Of a stretch of DNA of 64,000 bases, positions 16,077-24,672 are shown one piece after another. The notes under the pieces were generated by a model that saw only the letters and a program-made list of their open reading frames with translations, did no database searches and had not been told where the DNA came from. How positions within the stretch are numbered: the stretch's first letter is position 1; each line of letters starts with the position of its first letter. A program made the translations under genes and the position numbers. Source of the stretch: Algoriphagus vanfongensis DSM 17529 (GTDB lineage: Bacteria > Bacteroidota > Bacteroidia > Cytophagales > Cyclobacteriaceae); contig NZ_AUBX01000014.1 of the NCBI RefSeq assembly GCF_000429465.1, positions 372,001 to 436,000 on the forward strand, in the 5' to 3' direction.

Positions 16077-16787
16077 ATGAAGAAAGTAGATTTTCAGAAA
16101 CTAGTACTGTTTGAAAACGAGGATTACCTGGTGATCAACAAGCCGCCCTACCTATCGAGCTTAGACGATAGACATGAGGCGCAGAACATCCTGGACCTTG
16201 CAAAGGATCATACAGCAGATGCCCAGCTGTGTCATCGCTTGGACAAGGAAACATCCGGATGTCTGGTGATCGCCAAGAATCCAGAGGCCTACCGGCACTT
16301 GGCCATCCAGTTTGAAAACAGGAAAGTCAGCAAAGTCTATCATGCCGTCGTCGAGGGGATCAAGGAATACGATCAATTGATGGTGGACCGCAATCTCATC
16401 GCATCGGCCAAAGGAGTCGCCAAAGTCAGCAAAGATGGCAAGCCCGCTCAGACGATCTTCCATACACTAAAGACCTACCGAGCACATTCTTTGATCCAGT
16501 GCCAGCCGATCACCGGCAGACTGCATCAGATCAGAGTTCACTTAGCCTACTTGCAGTCTCCTATCTGTGGAGACGAACTTTACGGTGGCAGACCTTTGTA
16601 CCTTTCTTCTCTCAAGCGCCGCTTCAACCTGAAGAAGGACACGGAGGAGTTACCGATTATGCAGCGAGTTTCATTGCATGCGTTTACGATTGGATTTGAG
16701 GGATTGGACGGAAAAGCGATTACCGTCAACGCTCCCTACCCGAAAGACTTTCAGGTACTGGTACAGCAGCTGGAAAAAACCAACTGA
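16077..16787 (+). CDS. RluA-family RNA pseudouridine synthase
   Basis: A 236-residue pseudouridine synthase. The catalytic motif is HRLDKETSG with Asp56, preceded by DYLVINKPPYLSSL. The RluA-type ending ITGRLHQIRVHLAYLQSPICGDELYGG and a final SLHAFTIGF are present. There is no S4 domain, so it is of the short form. The target (23S rRNA or tRNA uridine) cannot be told from sequence. It has its own promoter and sits between the two-component genes and the ribosomal operon. Confidence 0.88.
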   Translation: MKKVDFQKLVLFENEDYLVINKPPYLSSLDDRHEAQNILDLAKDHTADAQLCHRLDKETSGCLVIAKNPEAYRHLAIQFENRKVSKVYHAVVEGIKEYDQLMVDRNLIASAKGVAKVSKDGKPAQTIFHTLKTYRAHSLIQCQPITGRLHQIRVHLAYLQSPICGDELYGGRPLYLSSLKRRFNLKKDTEELPIMQRVSLHAFTIGFEGLDGKAITVNAPYPKDFQVLVQQLEKTN

Positions 16788-16867
16788 TAATCAGACCCGA
16801 AAAGCAGCAAGAAATTTGGTGTTTTGAGGCTAAACCTATGGAAATTAGGGAGTAGTCTTGAAAATAT

Positions 16868-16899
16868 TTTGCATAGAAAATAAAATACTTCTATCTTTG
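16868..16899 (+). promoter_or_regulatory. Promoter of the rplM ribosomal operon
   Basis: TTTG (16868-16871) and TATCTTTG (16892-16899) are separated by 20 bases, a full match to the Bacteroidota -33/-7 pattern. Transcription should start near 16906, leaving a leader of about 50 bases before the GTG at 16956. Confidence 0.8.
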
Positions 16900-16955
16900 T
16901 GTCCCTTTTTGGGGGTCGAATATATTTAACAAGCTAAAAATTAAACAGTTACACA

Positions 16956-17399
16956 GTGGATACTTTAAGCTATAAGACCGTATCGGCTAACAACTCGACT
17001 GTAGAAAAGCAATGGGTGATTGTGGATGCCCAAGCAGCAGTATTGGGTAGACTAGCCAGTGAGGTAGCGAAAATCTTAAGGGGGAAAAACAAGCCAAGCT
17101 ATACCCCTCACGTAGATTGTGGTGACAACGTCATCGTAATCAACGCAGACAAAGTCAGATTGACTGGTGACAAGTGGGACTCTAAAGTATATGTGCGTCA
17201 CACAGGTTATCCAGGAGGACAGCGGATCACTACTCCGAAATTGTTGAAGCAGAAGTCTTCTTCAATCTTGGTAGAGAAAGCTGTAAGAGGCATGTTGCCT
17301 AAAAACAGATTGGGAGCAAAGTTGTACGGCAACCTGTACGTATATGAAGGATCTGAGCATCCTCATGAAGCGCAGCAGCCAAAATCCATCACTCTTTAA
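16956..17399 (+). CDS. rplM: Large-subunit ribosomal protein L13
   Basis: A 147-residue uL13, an early assembly protein of the 50S subunit. Typical motifs are WVIVDAQAAVLGRLASEVAKILRGKNKPSYTPHVDCGD, VRLTGDKWDSKVYVRHTGYPGG and AVRGMLPKNRLGAKLYGNLYVYEG. The GTG start is supported because the resulting MDTLSYKTVSAN fits the N-terminus I recall for this phylum, and no ATG lies nearby. First gene of the rplM-rpsI-rpsB-tsf cluster. Confidence 0.97.
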   Translation: MDTLSYKTVSANNSTVEKQWVIVDAQAAVLGRLASEVAKILRGKNKPSYTPHVDCGDNVIVINADKVRLTGDKWDSKVYVRHTGYPGGQRITTPKLLKQKSSSILVEKAVRGMLPKNRLGAKLYGNLYVYEGSEHPHEAQQPKSITL

Positions 17400-17411
17400 T
17401 CGACTTAATTC

Positions 17412-17798
17412 ATGGAAATGATCAACAAAATCGGTAGAAGAAAAACCTCTGTAGCCAGAATCTACATGGCTCCAGGTAAAGGTGAAATCACCGTAAACAA
17501 TCAAGCACTAGACGTATACTTCCCTTTTGATCTTCATCAGATCGTAGTGAAGCAGCCCTTGACTCTAGTAGGTCAAGATGGAAACTACGACATCCAGATC
17601 AATGTAGACGGTGGTGGCATCAAAGGACAAGCTGAGGCAGCCCGTATGGCTATCTCCAGAGCTTTGTGCGAATTTGACGAAGAGCACAGAGGTCCATTGA
17701 AGAAAGAAGGATTCTTGACTCGTGACCCTAGAATGGTCGAGCGTAAGAAGCCAGGACGTAGAAAAGCAAGAAGAAGATTCCAGTTCTCCAAGCGTTAA
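17412..17798 (+). CDS. rpsI: Small-subunit ribosomal protein S9
   Basis: A 128-residue uS9. The C-terminal tail (KKPGRRKARRRFQFSKR) reaches the P-site tRNA on the 30S subunit. Also present are INKIGRRKTSVARIYMAPGKGEITVN, VDGGGIKGQAEAARMAISRAL and GFLTRDPRMVERKK. It follows rplM by 12 bases, the classic L13-S9 pairing. Confidence 0.97.
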   Translation: MEMINKIGRRKTSVARIYMAPGKGEITVNNQALDVYFPFDLHQIVVKQPLTLVGQDGNYDIQINVDGGGIKGQAEAARMAISRALCEFDEEHRGPLKKEGFLTRDPRMVERKKPGRRKARRRFQFSKR

Positions 17799-17837
17799 TT
17801 GGTTATTTTCTCTCAACAATAGAAAACAAACAGATTC

Positions 17838-18599
17838 ATGTCAAAAATCGAATACAAAGACTTACTGGATGCTGGTGTTCACTTTGGACACTTGACGAGA
17901 AAGTGGGATCCCAGAATGGCTCCATATATCTTCATGGAGAAGAACGGAATCCATATTATCGACCTTAACAAAACGCTTGCCTGCCTCGAAGAAGCATCCG
18001 CAGCAGTGAAGCAAATCGTACGCTCCGGCAAAAAAGTAATGTTTGTTGCTACCAAAAAACAGGCGAAAGACCTAGTAGCAGCAGAAGCTCAGCGTCTCAA
18101 CATGCCTTACGTAACCGAAAGATGGTTGGGTGGTATGCTGACTAACTTTGCCACGATCCGCAAATCCTTGAAGAAAATGTCTGGCCTTGATAAGATGATG
18201 AAGGAAGACTCTTTCAAGAACATGGCAAAGAAAGAGCGATTGATGATCTCCCGTCAAAAAGACAAAATGGAAACTGTATTGGGCGGTATCGCTGACCTAA
18301 GCAGACTTCCTGCGGCTCTTTTCATCGTAGACATCAAAAGAGAACACATTGCAATTGCCGAAGCACAAAAGCTTGGTATCCCTGTTTTCGCATTGGTAGA
18401 TACAAACTCCAACCCAAATGAGGTGGACTTCCCTGTACCAGCCAATGACGATGCATTCAAATCAGTCAACCTGTTGGTGAAAGCTTTCGGAGCAGCTATC
18501 GAAGAAGGTCTTTCTGAGCGTAAGAAAGACAAAGAAGAAGCTAAACTTTCTGAAGAGGAAGAAGCTAAAAAAGCTGTGGACGCCGAAACAAAAGAGTAA
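17838..18599 (+). CDS. rpsB: Small-subunit ribosomal protein S2
   Basis: A 253-residue uS2 with the standard motifs ([92 protein letters not shown]). The Lys/Glu-rich C-terminal extension ([25 protein letters not shown]) is low-complexity. It starts 39 bases after rpsI. A hairpin with a T-tract follows before tsf. Confidence 0.97.
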   Translation: MSKIEYKDLLDAGVHFGHLTRKWDPRMAPYIFMEKNGIHIIDLNKTLACLEEASAAVKQIVRSGKKVMFVATKKQAKDLVAAEAQRLNMPYVTERWLGGMLTNFATIRKSLKKMSGLDKMMKEDSFKNMAKKERLMISRQKDKMETVLGGIADLSRLPAALFIVDIKREHIAIAEAQKLGIPVFALVDTNSNPNEVDFPVPANDDAFKSVNLLVKAFGAAIEEGLSERKKDKEEAKLSEEEEAKKAVDAETKE

Positions 18600-18624
18600 T
18601 CTCCACACCTGATTTTGAAATATT

Positions 18625-18670
18625 AAAAAATTGAACATCCGGCTCCGGTCGATGTTCAATTTTTTGTTTT
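18625..18670 (+). terminator. Intercistronic hairpin between rpsB and tsf
   Basis: Arms AAAAAATTGAACATC (18625-18639) and GATGTTCAATTTTTT (18651-18665) around an 11-base GC-rich loop, followed by GTTTTTG. It is a rho-independent-type signal 25 bases after rpsB and about 100 bases before tsf. Partial read-through would lower tsf relative to rpsB. No consensus promoter for tsf was found after it. Confidence 0.7.
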
Positions 18671-18769
18671 TGCCTGATCTTCCGATCGCAAAACACTCCG
18701 CCGGGCAGTTTCGTCTGGCCCATTTCTTAAGAATATAACAATCGTTTAATCTATAAACAGATCCTAACC

Positions 18770-19597
18770 ATGGCAATTACTGCACAAGAAGTAAACAAAC
18801 TGAGACAAATGACCGGTGCCGGTATGATGGACTGCAAAAAAGCCTTGACCGAAGCAGAAGGTGACTTCGACAAAGCTGTAGACATCCTCAGAAAAAAAGG
18901 TCAAAAAGTATCCGCTTCCAGAGCTGACAGAGAGACTAAAGAAGGTGTTGTGGTGACAAGCGTATCCGAAAACGGAGCAAAAGGAACTATCCTTTCTCTG
19001 ACTTGCGAGACTGACTTCGTAGCTAAAAACGAAGAGTTTGGCGCTTTTGCTACTACACTTTTGAACTTGGCAGTGGAAAAAGGAGCTTCTTCTGTAGAGG
19101 AAATTCTTGCACTTCCATTCGAAAACATCACCGTAGCTGAGAAAATCGTAGAAATGACCGGTAAAATCGGTGAGAAAATCGAAATCTCTCATTACGAGGT
19201 AGTAACTGCTGAGGCTGTAGTTCCTTACATCCACTCCAATGGCAAATTGGGTGTATTGGTAGGATTGACCAATACCGGAGGAGATGTAGAAGAAGCTGGA
19301 AAAGACGTAGCTATGCAAATCGCTGCGATGAACCCAGTCGCTTTGGACAAAGACGGTGTAGACGCTTCTACTGTAGAAAGAGAAATCGAAGTAGGCAAAG
19401 AACAAGCAAGAGCTGAAGGCAAGCCTGAAGAAATGCTTGAAAAAATCGCAATGGGTAAATTGAACAAGTTCTACAAAGAGAACACCCTATTGAGCCAGCA
19501 ATTCGTAAAAGACAGCAGCAAGACTATCGCTCAGTACCTTGACGGAGTAAACAAAGGTATGACTGTCTCTGCATTCAAAAGAATCTCTATCGGATAA
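18770..19597 (+). CDS. tsf: Translation elongation factor Ts
   Basis: A 275-residue EF-Ts, the nucleotide exchange factor of EF-Tu. The N-terminal domain has VNKLRQMTGAGMMDCKKALTEAEGDFDKAVDILRKKG, and the core has LTCETDFVAKNEEF, the residues that contact EF-Tu. The C-terminal repeat is shorter than in E. coli. It is the last gene of the ribosomal cluster, with about 170 bases of gap from rpsB and its own terminator. Confidence 0.97.
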   Translation: MAITAQEVNKLRQMTGAGMMDCKKALTEAEGDFDKAVDILRKKGQKVSASRADRETKEGVVVTSVSENGAKGTILSLTCETDFVAKNEEFGAFATTLLNLAVEKGASSVEEILALPFENITVAEKIVEMTGKIGEKIEISHYEVVTAEAVVPYIHSNGKLGVLVGLTNTGGDVEEAGKDVAMQIAAMNPVALDKDGVDASTVEREIEVGKEQARAEGKPEEMLEKIAMGKLNKFYKENTLLSQQFVKDSSKTIAQYLDGVNKGMTVSAFKRISIG

Positions 19598-19622
19598 TTC
19601 TTTCCGATCCAACTAAATTTAT

Positions 19623-19658
19623 AAAGGCTGACTTTTTAAAGAGTCAGCCTTTTATTTT
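19623..19658 (+). terminator. Intrinsic terminator of tsf
   Basis: Arms AAAGGCTGACT (19623-19633) and AGTCAGCCTTT (19642-19652), then ATTTTTG. Located 25 bases past the tsf stop. Confidence 0.85.
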
Positions 19659-19753
19659 TGACTTTTCAAGGTTTCATTTCGGCTAGAGGAAATGAAAACC
19701 CTAGAATATTTCGCATATAGCCATCTCCAAAAAGGCTACTATCCGTAACTAAA

Positions 19754-19812
19754 GAAACTTGCTTGCCAGGGATATTGAATTGATATTCGGTACACACATT
19801 AAAGTTCAAATA
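19754..19812 (+). pseudogene. Decayed copy of a lipoprotein gene 3' end
   Basis: Bases 19781-19810 match 20399-20428 at 28 of 30 positions, covering the last codons, the stop and the start of the 3' region of the lipoprotein gene at 19890. A further block, GAAACTTGC (19754-19762), matches 20361-20369, with 11 bases missing between the two blocks. The matching frame is broken. This looks like the remnant of a tandem paralogue lost from just upstream. Confidence 0.5.
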
Positions 19813-19889
19813 TGCCCATTGGGGAGCGTTATTTATGATTTTGATATTTTGCTTTTTGAATCTATTTTAGGTATAATTTTTCAACAATC

Positions 19890-20420
19890 ATGAAGCGTAT
19901 TCTTTCTATTTTTCTGATTTTCACAGTATGTACTGCCTGTGACCTGAATTCGCTTTGGAAAGACATCAAGCCAAAATCTGAATTGGAGAAACTTCCACCG
20001 ATTACTCAGACCGGAGAAAACACATTTGGTTGTTTGACCAATGGGAAAGCAATGGTAGCCAATAACTCGTTATATGTTACAGCAATATATCAGGGTGGGA
20101 TTTTGCAAATCGGAGGTCAAATGGATAAATCGGATACTTCTCAAAGTGTAAGAATTTTGGTTTTAGACCCTATTGTGGTAGGCGAAACTTATGACTTGAA
20201 AAATGAAGTTACAGGGGGGAAAGCAAAGTTTTTAAGATACAAAGATGTGCACGAGTGCCGATATGAGGCTGAACACATATTTGAAGGAAAAATCACCTAC
20301 TCAAAAATAGACAGAACCAATTTCGTGGTTTCCGGGACATTTGAGTTTTCTGCCTCCAATGAAACTTGCGACACAGTCAGAGTGGCTGATGGCCGTTTTG
20401 ATATTCAGTACACACCTTAA
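19890..20420 (+). CDS. Lipoprotein, DUF6252-like
   Basis: A 176-residue lipoprotein. The signal MKRILSIFLIFTVCTAC is followed by Asp18; Cys17 is the likely lipidated residue, though the lipobox (VCTAC) is imperfect. The mature start LPPITQTGENTFGCLTNGKAMV is characteristic of DUF6252-type Bacteroidota lipoproteins. The rest is predicted beta-rich and ends in GRFDIQYTP. Function unknown. A decayed copy of its 3' end lies just upstream, which suggests a former tandem array. Confidence 0.75.
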   Translation: MKRILSIFLIFTVCTACDLNSLWKDIKPKSELEKLPPITQTGENTFGCLTNGKAMVANNSLYVTAIYQGGILQIGGQMDKSDTSQSVRILVLDPIVVGETYDLKNEVTGGKAKFLRYKDVHECRYEAEHIFEGKITYSKIDRTNFVVSGTFEFSASNETCDTVRVADGRFDIQYTP

Positions 20421-20486
20421 AGTTCAAACAAGAAAAACATCATTTTCACCCAGATTACTATAAAGGCTCACTGTACAGGTCTGAAT

Positions 20487-20526
20487 GTTAAAAAAAACCT
20501 TCTAGAGCAATCTGGAAGGGTTTTTC
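20487..20526 (+). terminator. Terminator of the lipoprotein gene
   Basis: An imperfect stem (AAACC-TTCTAG with CTGGAA-GGGTTT, one bulge) is followed by five T residues. Located about 70 bases after the stop. Confidence 0.6.
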
Positions 20527-20544
20527 TTTGGCAAGGCAAAAGAA

Positions 20545-20570
20545 AAAGGTCACTGAAAACAGTGACCTTT
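20545..20570 (-). terminator. Terminator of pgk
   Basis: Arms AAAGGTCACTG (20545-20555) and CAGTGACCTTT (20560-20570) around AAAA. On the minus strand it runs into TTCTTTT. It lies 85 bases past the pgk stop. Confidence 0.7.
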
Positions 20571-20654
20571 ATTGTTTAAAATTTCTCTAACATAAACTGA
20601 AGAGCATTTCCTTAATTTGCTCTCATGTCTATCGTCTAAAGTCTTGTGTCTTAC

Positions 20655-21854
20655 TTACGGCTCCAATGCCGCCACACCTGGAAGCACCTTGCCCTCCATA
20701 TGCTCTAGCAAAGCACCACCACCGGTAGAGACGAAGGAAACTTCCTCACCAAAGCCAAACTTATTGACTGCCGCTGCAGAATCTCCTCCACCAATCAAAG
20801 AGTAAGCCCCGCCTTTGGTAGCTTCTACCACCGCTTCAGCGATTGCCTTGGTTCCTTTGTCAAAAGAACTCATCTCAAATACTCCCATCGGACCATTCCA
20901 TAGAATAGTCTTGGAGTTTAAGATCGTCTCAGCAAACAGCTCTCTTGTCTTTGGTCCGATATCCAATCCCATCCAGCCATCAGGGATTTCTCCTCTATTA
21001 GCTAGGCCCTGCTCTGCGTCGTTGGCAAAGGCAGTGGAAATCACGGTATCCAAAGGCAAAATCAAGTTTACACCTTTTGCTTTGGCCTTTTCCATCAGTT
21101 CCAATACAAAGTCTACTTTATCTGCTTCCAGCAAAGAATCTCCAATCGTACCTCCTTGAGCTTTGGCAAATGTATAAGACATCCCACCACCGATGATGAG
21201 GTTGTCTACTTTGTCAAGCAATCGCTCGATGATCAAGATTTTGTCAGAAATTTTGGCGCCACCCATGATAGCAGTATAAGGTCTAGCCGGATCTCCCAAT
21301 ACTTTATCTGCATTTTTCAACTCTGAAAGCATCAAATAGCCACAGACTTTATCATTAAAAAACTGTGCAATCACCGCCGTAGAAGCATGTGCTCTATGTG
21401 CAGTACCAAAGGCATCATTGACATAGATATCTCCCAATTTGGAAAGTTTTTCGGCAAATGCCTCATCCCCTTTTTCTTCTTCTTTGTAGAAACGAAGGTT
21501 TTCCAAAAGCAAAACTTCACCCGCCTTAAGACCTTCTGCCAAGCTCACTGCCTCACTTCCGATGCAGTCTGGAGCAAATTTGACAGATCTGTCAAGTGCC
21601 TTCTCCAATTCTACAATGATATGCTTAAGGGAGAATTTATCTTCAGGGCCGCTTTTTGGTCGACCCAGGTGGGACATCAAAATCACCGATCCACCATCGG
21701 ACAAGATTTTGTTGATCGTAGGTAAGGCAGCCTGGATTCTCGTGTCATCAGTCACATGAAACTGATCATCCAAGGGAACGTTGAAATCCACTCGGATTAG
21801 GGCTTTTTTCCCTTCAAAACTGAGGTTATCTACATTTTTGATTCTAGGATTCAT
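20655..21854 (-). CDS. pgk: Phosphoglycerate kinase
   Basis: A 399-residue cytoplasmic glycolytic kinase that converts 1,3-bisphosphoglycerate plus ADP to 3-phosphoglycerate plus ATP. Seen are [84 protein letters not shown] and a final [13 protein letters not shown]...[23 protein letters not shown]. Length and motifs are complete. It appears monocistronic. Confidence 0.97.
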   Translation of the reverse strand: MNPRIKNVDNLSFEGKKALIRVDFNVPLDDQFHVTDDTRIQAALPTINKILSDGGSVILMSHLGRPKSGPEDKFSLKHIIVELEKALDRSVKFAPDCIGSEAVSLAEGLKAGEVLLLENLRFYKEEEKGDEAFAEKLSKLGDIYVNDAFGTAHRAHASTAVIAQFFNDKVCGYLMLSELKNADKVLGDPARPYTAIMGGAKISDKILIIERLLDKVDNLIIGGGMSYTFAKAQGGTIGDSLLEADKVDFVLELMEKAKAKGVNLILPLDTVISTAFANDAEQGLANRGEIPDGWMGLDIGPKTRELFAETILNSKTILWNGPMGVFEMSSFDKGTKAIAEAVVEATKGGAYSLIGGGDSAAAVNKFGFGEEVSFVSTGGGALLEHMEGKVLPGVAALEP

Positions 21855-21961
21855 AAAATAGGATTGTATGGGTAATCAAAATTTGAACAAAATAGGCCTG
21901 AATTTATCAAAGTTTCGGGCAAAAAGCGATTTTATCGAATGATCAATTTGTAAAGATCAGC

Positions 21962-22927
21962 TTAGCCTTGGGCTGCAGCTCTTTTCAATCGGTCATTCAT
22001 CGCCGGACCTAAGCCATGCTCTGGCATCCATTCAGCCACTATCAGCTCTACTTCTGCCTCATCTAGCCGTCTCATTGATGCAAAAAGTCCAGCAGCAGCC
22101 TCTTTCAAATCTCCAGAAAGACTTAATTGGATCTGAAGATCCTGAGAAACTTGATTAAAATTCTCTATCAGGCTGAGCACTCCTATCTTTTTACCTGCTT
22201 CCAGGAAGGAAGGCACCAACTCCTGCAGTTTTCCAACATAGAATGGTTTACGTGGTGCATAGTGGCTCTCCAACAGTCCTGGAGCACTGGGATTGCTACT
22301 GCTATGAGTTTTTACCTTCACGGCACCTACCATAGCTTCTAAGGCATGCAACTCCAAACCTCCAAGTCTGTAGACAACGATTTCATCTCCTTCCACGCCT
22401 AAGATGGTACTCTCCAATCCAACCTGACAGGAACCCCCATCCAAAATGTACGGGATTTTCTGACCCAGTTGCTTCTGCACATGATCAGCCCGGGTAGGAC
22501 TGATATAGCCGAAAGGATTGGCGCTAGGTGCCGCTAGAGGGAAGTCCAATTGTTGGAGCAAAGACAATGTCAGAGAATGTGACGGAATCCTGACTGCCAC
22601 CCGATCCAAGCCAGAAGTCACCAAGTCAGGAATAATCGCCTTTTTAGGCAAAAGCAAAGTCAAAGGCCCTGGCCAAAACACATCTGCAAGAGTCTTTAAC
22701 TGATCAGGGATGTACTCGACCCATTGTGCCACTTTCTCCAATGAATCGGTATGGATGATCAAAGGATCAAAGGACGGTCTATTTTTAGCTTCAAAAATCG
22801 CAGCCACTGCCATGGGATCAAGTGCATTGGCAGCAAGCCCATACACCGTCTCTGTAGGAATACCTACCAGTCCTCCAGACTCTAGCAGAGCTTTAGCTTT
22901 GGCAATATCTTGACCGATTTCAGCCAT
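21962..22927 (-). CDS. L-threonylcarbamoyladenylate synthase (Sua5 type)
   Basis: A 321-residue two-domain protein. The N-terminal YrdC/TsaC domain (about 1-200) makes threonylcarbamoyl-AMP for the t6A37 modification of ANN-decoding tRNAs: GGLVGIPTETVYGLAANALD, IFEAKNRPSFDPLIIH, RVAVRIPSH, PLAAPSANPFGYISPT. The C-terminal Sua5 domain starts after the linker at SAPGLLESHYAPRKPFYV. The start overlaps the stop of the TPR lipoprotein gene by one base (TAATG), so the two are coupled. Confidence 0.92.
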   Translation of the reverse strand: MAEIGQDIAKAKALLESGGLVGIPTETVYGLAANALDPMAVAAIFEAKNRPSFDPLIIHTDSLEKVAQWVEYIPDQLKTLADVFWPGPLTLLLPKKAIIPDLVTSGLDRVAVRIPSHSLTLSLLQQLDFPLAAPSANPFGYISPTRADHVQKQLGQKIPYILDGGSCQVGLESTILGVEGDEIVVYRLGGLELHALEAMVGAVKVKTHSSSNPSAPGLLESHYAPRKPFYVGKLQELVPSFLEAGKKIGVLSLIENFNQVSQDLQIQLSLSGDLKEAAAGLFASMRRLDEAEVELIVAEWMPEHGLGPAMNDRLKRAAAQG

Positions 22928-23640
22928 TAGTCACAAAATTCCTCAATCCAGGATTTGGCTTCTGTATACCCTAATGAAAGCGCCATTTTCAAATCTGCGC
23001 AGCCAGCTTCTTTTTCCTGCTCGCCAAGTGCACTCATTCTGGTGACACCCAAGAGATAATAGGCTGCCGCATTTCTATTGTCTAGGTTGACGGCATTTGT
23101 CAGTGACTCCATAGCACCAAGTGGGTCATTGTTCCCTACTTGTGCTTTGCCCTTATTGAAGTGCACCAAAGCCTGATTAGGGTTCACTTGAAGAGCCATA
23201 TCAAAATCCAAAATAGCGTCTTCATATGCCTCTATCCCTAAAAGTGCCAAACCTCTATTGTAATAGATGTCTGTTTGAGCCGGGTCCAAACCATTTGCCA
23301 TGTTGTAATCTGAAACAGCTTCCTTAAAATTCCCCAATTCCAAATTTGAGTTACCTCTATTAAACCAAGGCTTGTAGCTAGATGAGTCTGCTTCTATGGC
23401 CCGAGTAAATACCGGAATCGCTGCCTCATATTGGGACTGTTGAAACAAAGCTACGCCTTTGGCATTAAGCGCAGAGGCATTGCTGGGGTTTTGCTCCAGA
23501 GCACGGTCAAAATAGACAATGGCTTCATTCCAAGCCTGAGCATCCATTTTTTCAATACCTGCAGTCATCAATTCCTCCTCACTGGGACTACACGAAAACA
23601 ATACCACGGCGATTACTGCCAAACTCAATAAATTTCTCAC
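22927..23640 (-). CDS. TPR-repeat lipoprotein
   Basis: A 237-residue protein. The signal MRNLLSLAVIAVVLFSC ends in a lipobox (LFSC, Cys17) followed by Ser-Pro-Ser. About five tetratricopeptide repeats follow, for example AWNEAIVYFDRALEQNPSNASALNAKGVALFQ and YEAAIPVFTRAIEADSSSYKPWFNRGN. It probably sits on the periplasmic face of a membrane as a scaffold for protein contacts; the partner is unknown. It has its own -7 element and is coupled to the Sua5-type gene. Confidence 0.85.
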   Translation of the reverse strand: MRNLLSLAVIAVVLFSCSPSEEELMTAGIEKMDAQAWNEAIVYFDRALEQNPSNASALNAKGVALFQQSQYEAAIPVFTRAIEADSSSYKPWFNRGNSNLELGNFKEAVSDYNMANGLDPAQTDIYYNRGLALLGIEAYEDAILDFDMALQVNPNQALVHFNKGKAQVGNNDPLGAMESLTNAVNLDNRNAAAYYLLGVTRMSALGEQEKEAGCADLKMALSLGYTEAKSWIEEFCD

Positions 23641-23659
23641 TTGCTAGCTAATTTTGGGG

Positions 23660-23667
23660 CAAAGATA
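23660..23667 (-). promoter_or_regulatory. Promoter -7 element for the TPR lipoprotein gene
   Basis: TATCTTTG on the minus strand is a full match to TAnnTTTG, 20 bases before the ATG at 23640 and just past the thioesterase stop (23673). The -33 region is weak. Confidence 0.5.
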
Positions 23668-23672
23668 GGAAT

Positions 23673-24113
23673 TCAGGCCTGCTTTTCGGACTGATTCAGC
23701 AATTTCGCTCTGTAATTTTCCGGAACAGACACGGGTTTCATCGTCTTCATATCGACAGCTACCATTGTGCTCAGGCATTTGGCAAAGACCAGATCCTTTT
23801 CAGTCTCAGAGCTTCCTACCAGGTATTGCTCCAAGACAAACGAAGACGTACCGATTTTGACACAGCGCACCAAAGCATTGACTTGATCTTGGAGATGAAT
23901 GGGCCTGAAGTAATCCATTTCCACTCGGGCAACTACCGCCCCAAATTTCATAACATCCCACTGACAGGCACGATGTAAAAAATCAGCTCTGGAATGCTCA
24001 AAGTAATTGAAATAGATCCCATTATTCACATGCAGATATCCATCGATATCTGAGAAGCGAATCTGTATTGGGGTACTAAAAGGGAAGGATTCTTTAGAAA
24101 TAGACTGCTCCAT
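23673..24113 (-). CDS. Acyl-CoA thioesterase, 4HBT hot-dog fold
   Basis: A 146-residue single hot-dog domain. The motif IQIRFSDIDGYLHVNNGIYFNYFEHSRADFLHR holds the catalytic Asp and the family's long helix; later comes VARVEMDYFRPIHLQDQVNALVRC. It hydrolyses acyl-CoA or acyl-ACP thioesters; the chain length is unknown. The frame is open upstream to 24185, but those residues overlap the Nudix gene and look non-coding, so MEQSISKESF at 24113 is taken. It begins 7 bases after the Nudix stop. Confidence 0.88.
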   Translation of the reverse strand: MEQSISKESFPFSTPIQIRFSDIDGYLHVNNGIYFNYFEHSRADFLHRACQWDVMKFGAVVARVEMDYFRPIHLQDQVNALVRCVKIGTSSFVLEQYLVGSSETEKDLVFAKCLSTMVAVDMKTMKPVSVPENYRAKLLNQSEKQA

Positions 24114-24120
24114 TTCGGCC

Positions 24121-24672
24121 TTAGAGTAAAATTTCAGATTTTGAAGTCTTCTCCAGCATCCGGAGAATGGACGGATTGTAACCAATCATATCCACGACGG
24201 AGTCAAAAGTAAACCAAGCCAATGAAATGCTTTCATTGCTCATCACAAGCTGATCAGAAAGCTCCGCTTCCATTAGAAATCTGACATCATAATGAAAGTG
24301 CTCCGGCACATGAGGACGCTCTGGGATGATGTGCTTATCCAAATCAAAAATACTGGACTCGACCAAGCGGATATTTGTCAACCCACTCTCCTCCTCGGCT
24401 TCCTTTAGAGCTACTTCGACTAGATTTTCCTCTCCGTCCGCATGCCCTCCTAGCTGCAGCCATCGACCCAGCTTCTTGTGCAAAGTCAAAAGCGTATGAG
24501 TCCGGTCAGGGTTTACAATCCAAGAGGATGCAGTAAAATGTCCTGCTAATCTTTCTCTTCGAAAAGCCAAAGGATCATCGGTGAGGTTGATGAAATCCTG
24601 TACAAATCCCGCCTCCTCTTCGTAAGGAGTCCGGTATTTTTCTAGCTGGTTTTTGAGTATAAGTCTATCCAT
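24121..24672 (-). CDS. Nudix hydrolase
   Basis: A 183-residue protein. The Nudix box GHADGEENLVEVALKEAEEESGL spans about residues 76-98, with Lys in place of the usual Arg before the first Glu. The N-terminal part has SSWIVNPDRTHTLLTLHKKLGRWLQLGG, and HVPEHFHYDVRFLMEA follows the box. The family cleaves nucleoside diphosphates linked to another moiety; the substrate cannot be assigned. It overlaps the upstream unknown gene by 8 bases. Confidence 0.9.
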   Translation of the reverse strand: MDRLILKNQLEKYRTPYEEEAGFVQDFINLTDDPLAFRRERLAGHFTASSWIVNPDRTHTLLTLHKKLGRWLQLGGHADGEENLVEVALKEAEEESGLTNIRLVESSIFDLDKHIIPERPHVPEHFHYDVRFLMEAELSDQLVMSNESISLAWFTFDSVVDMIGYNPSILRMLEKTSKSEILL

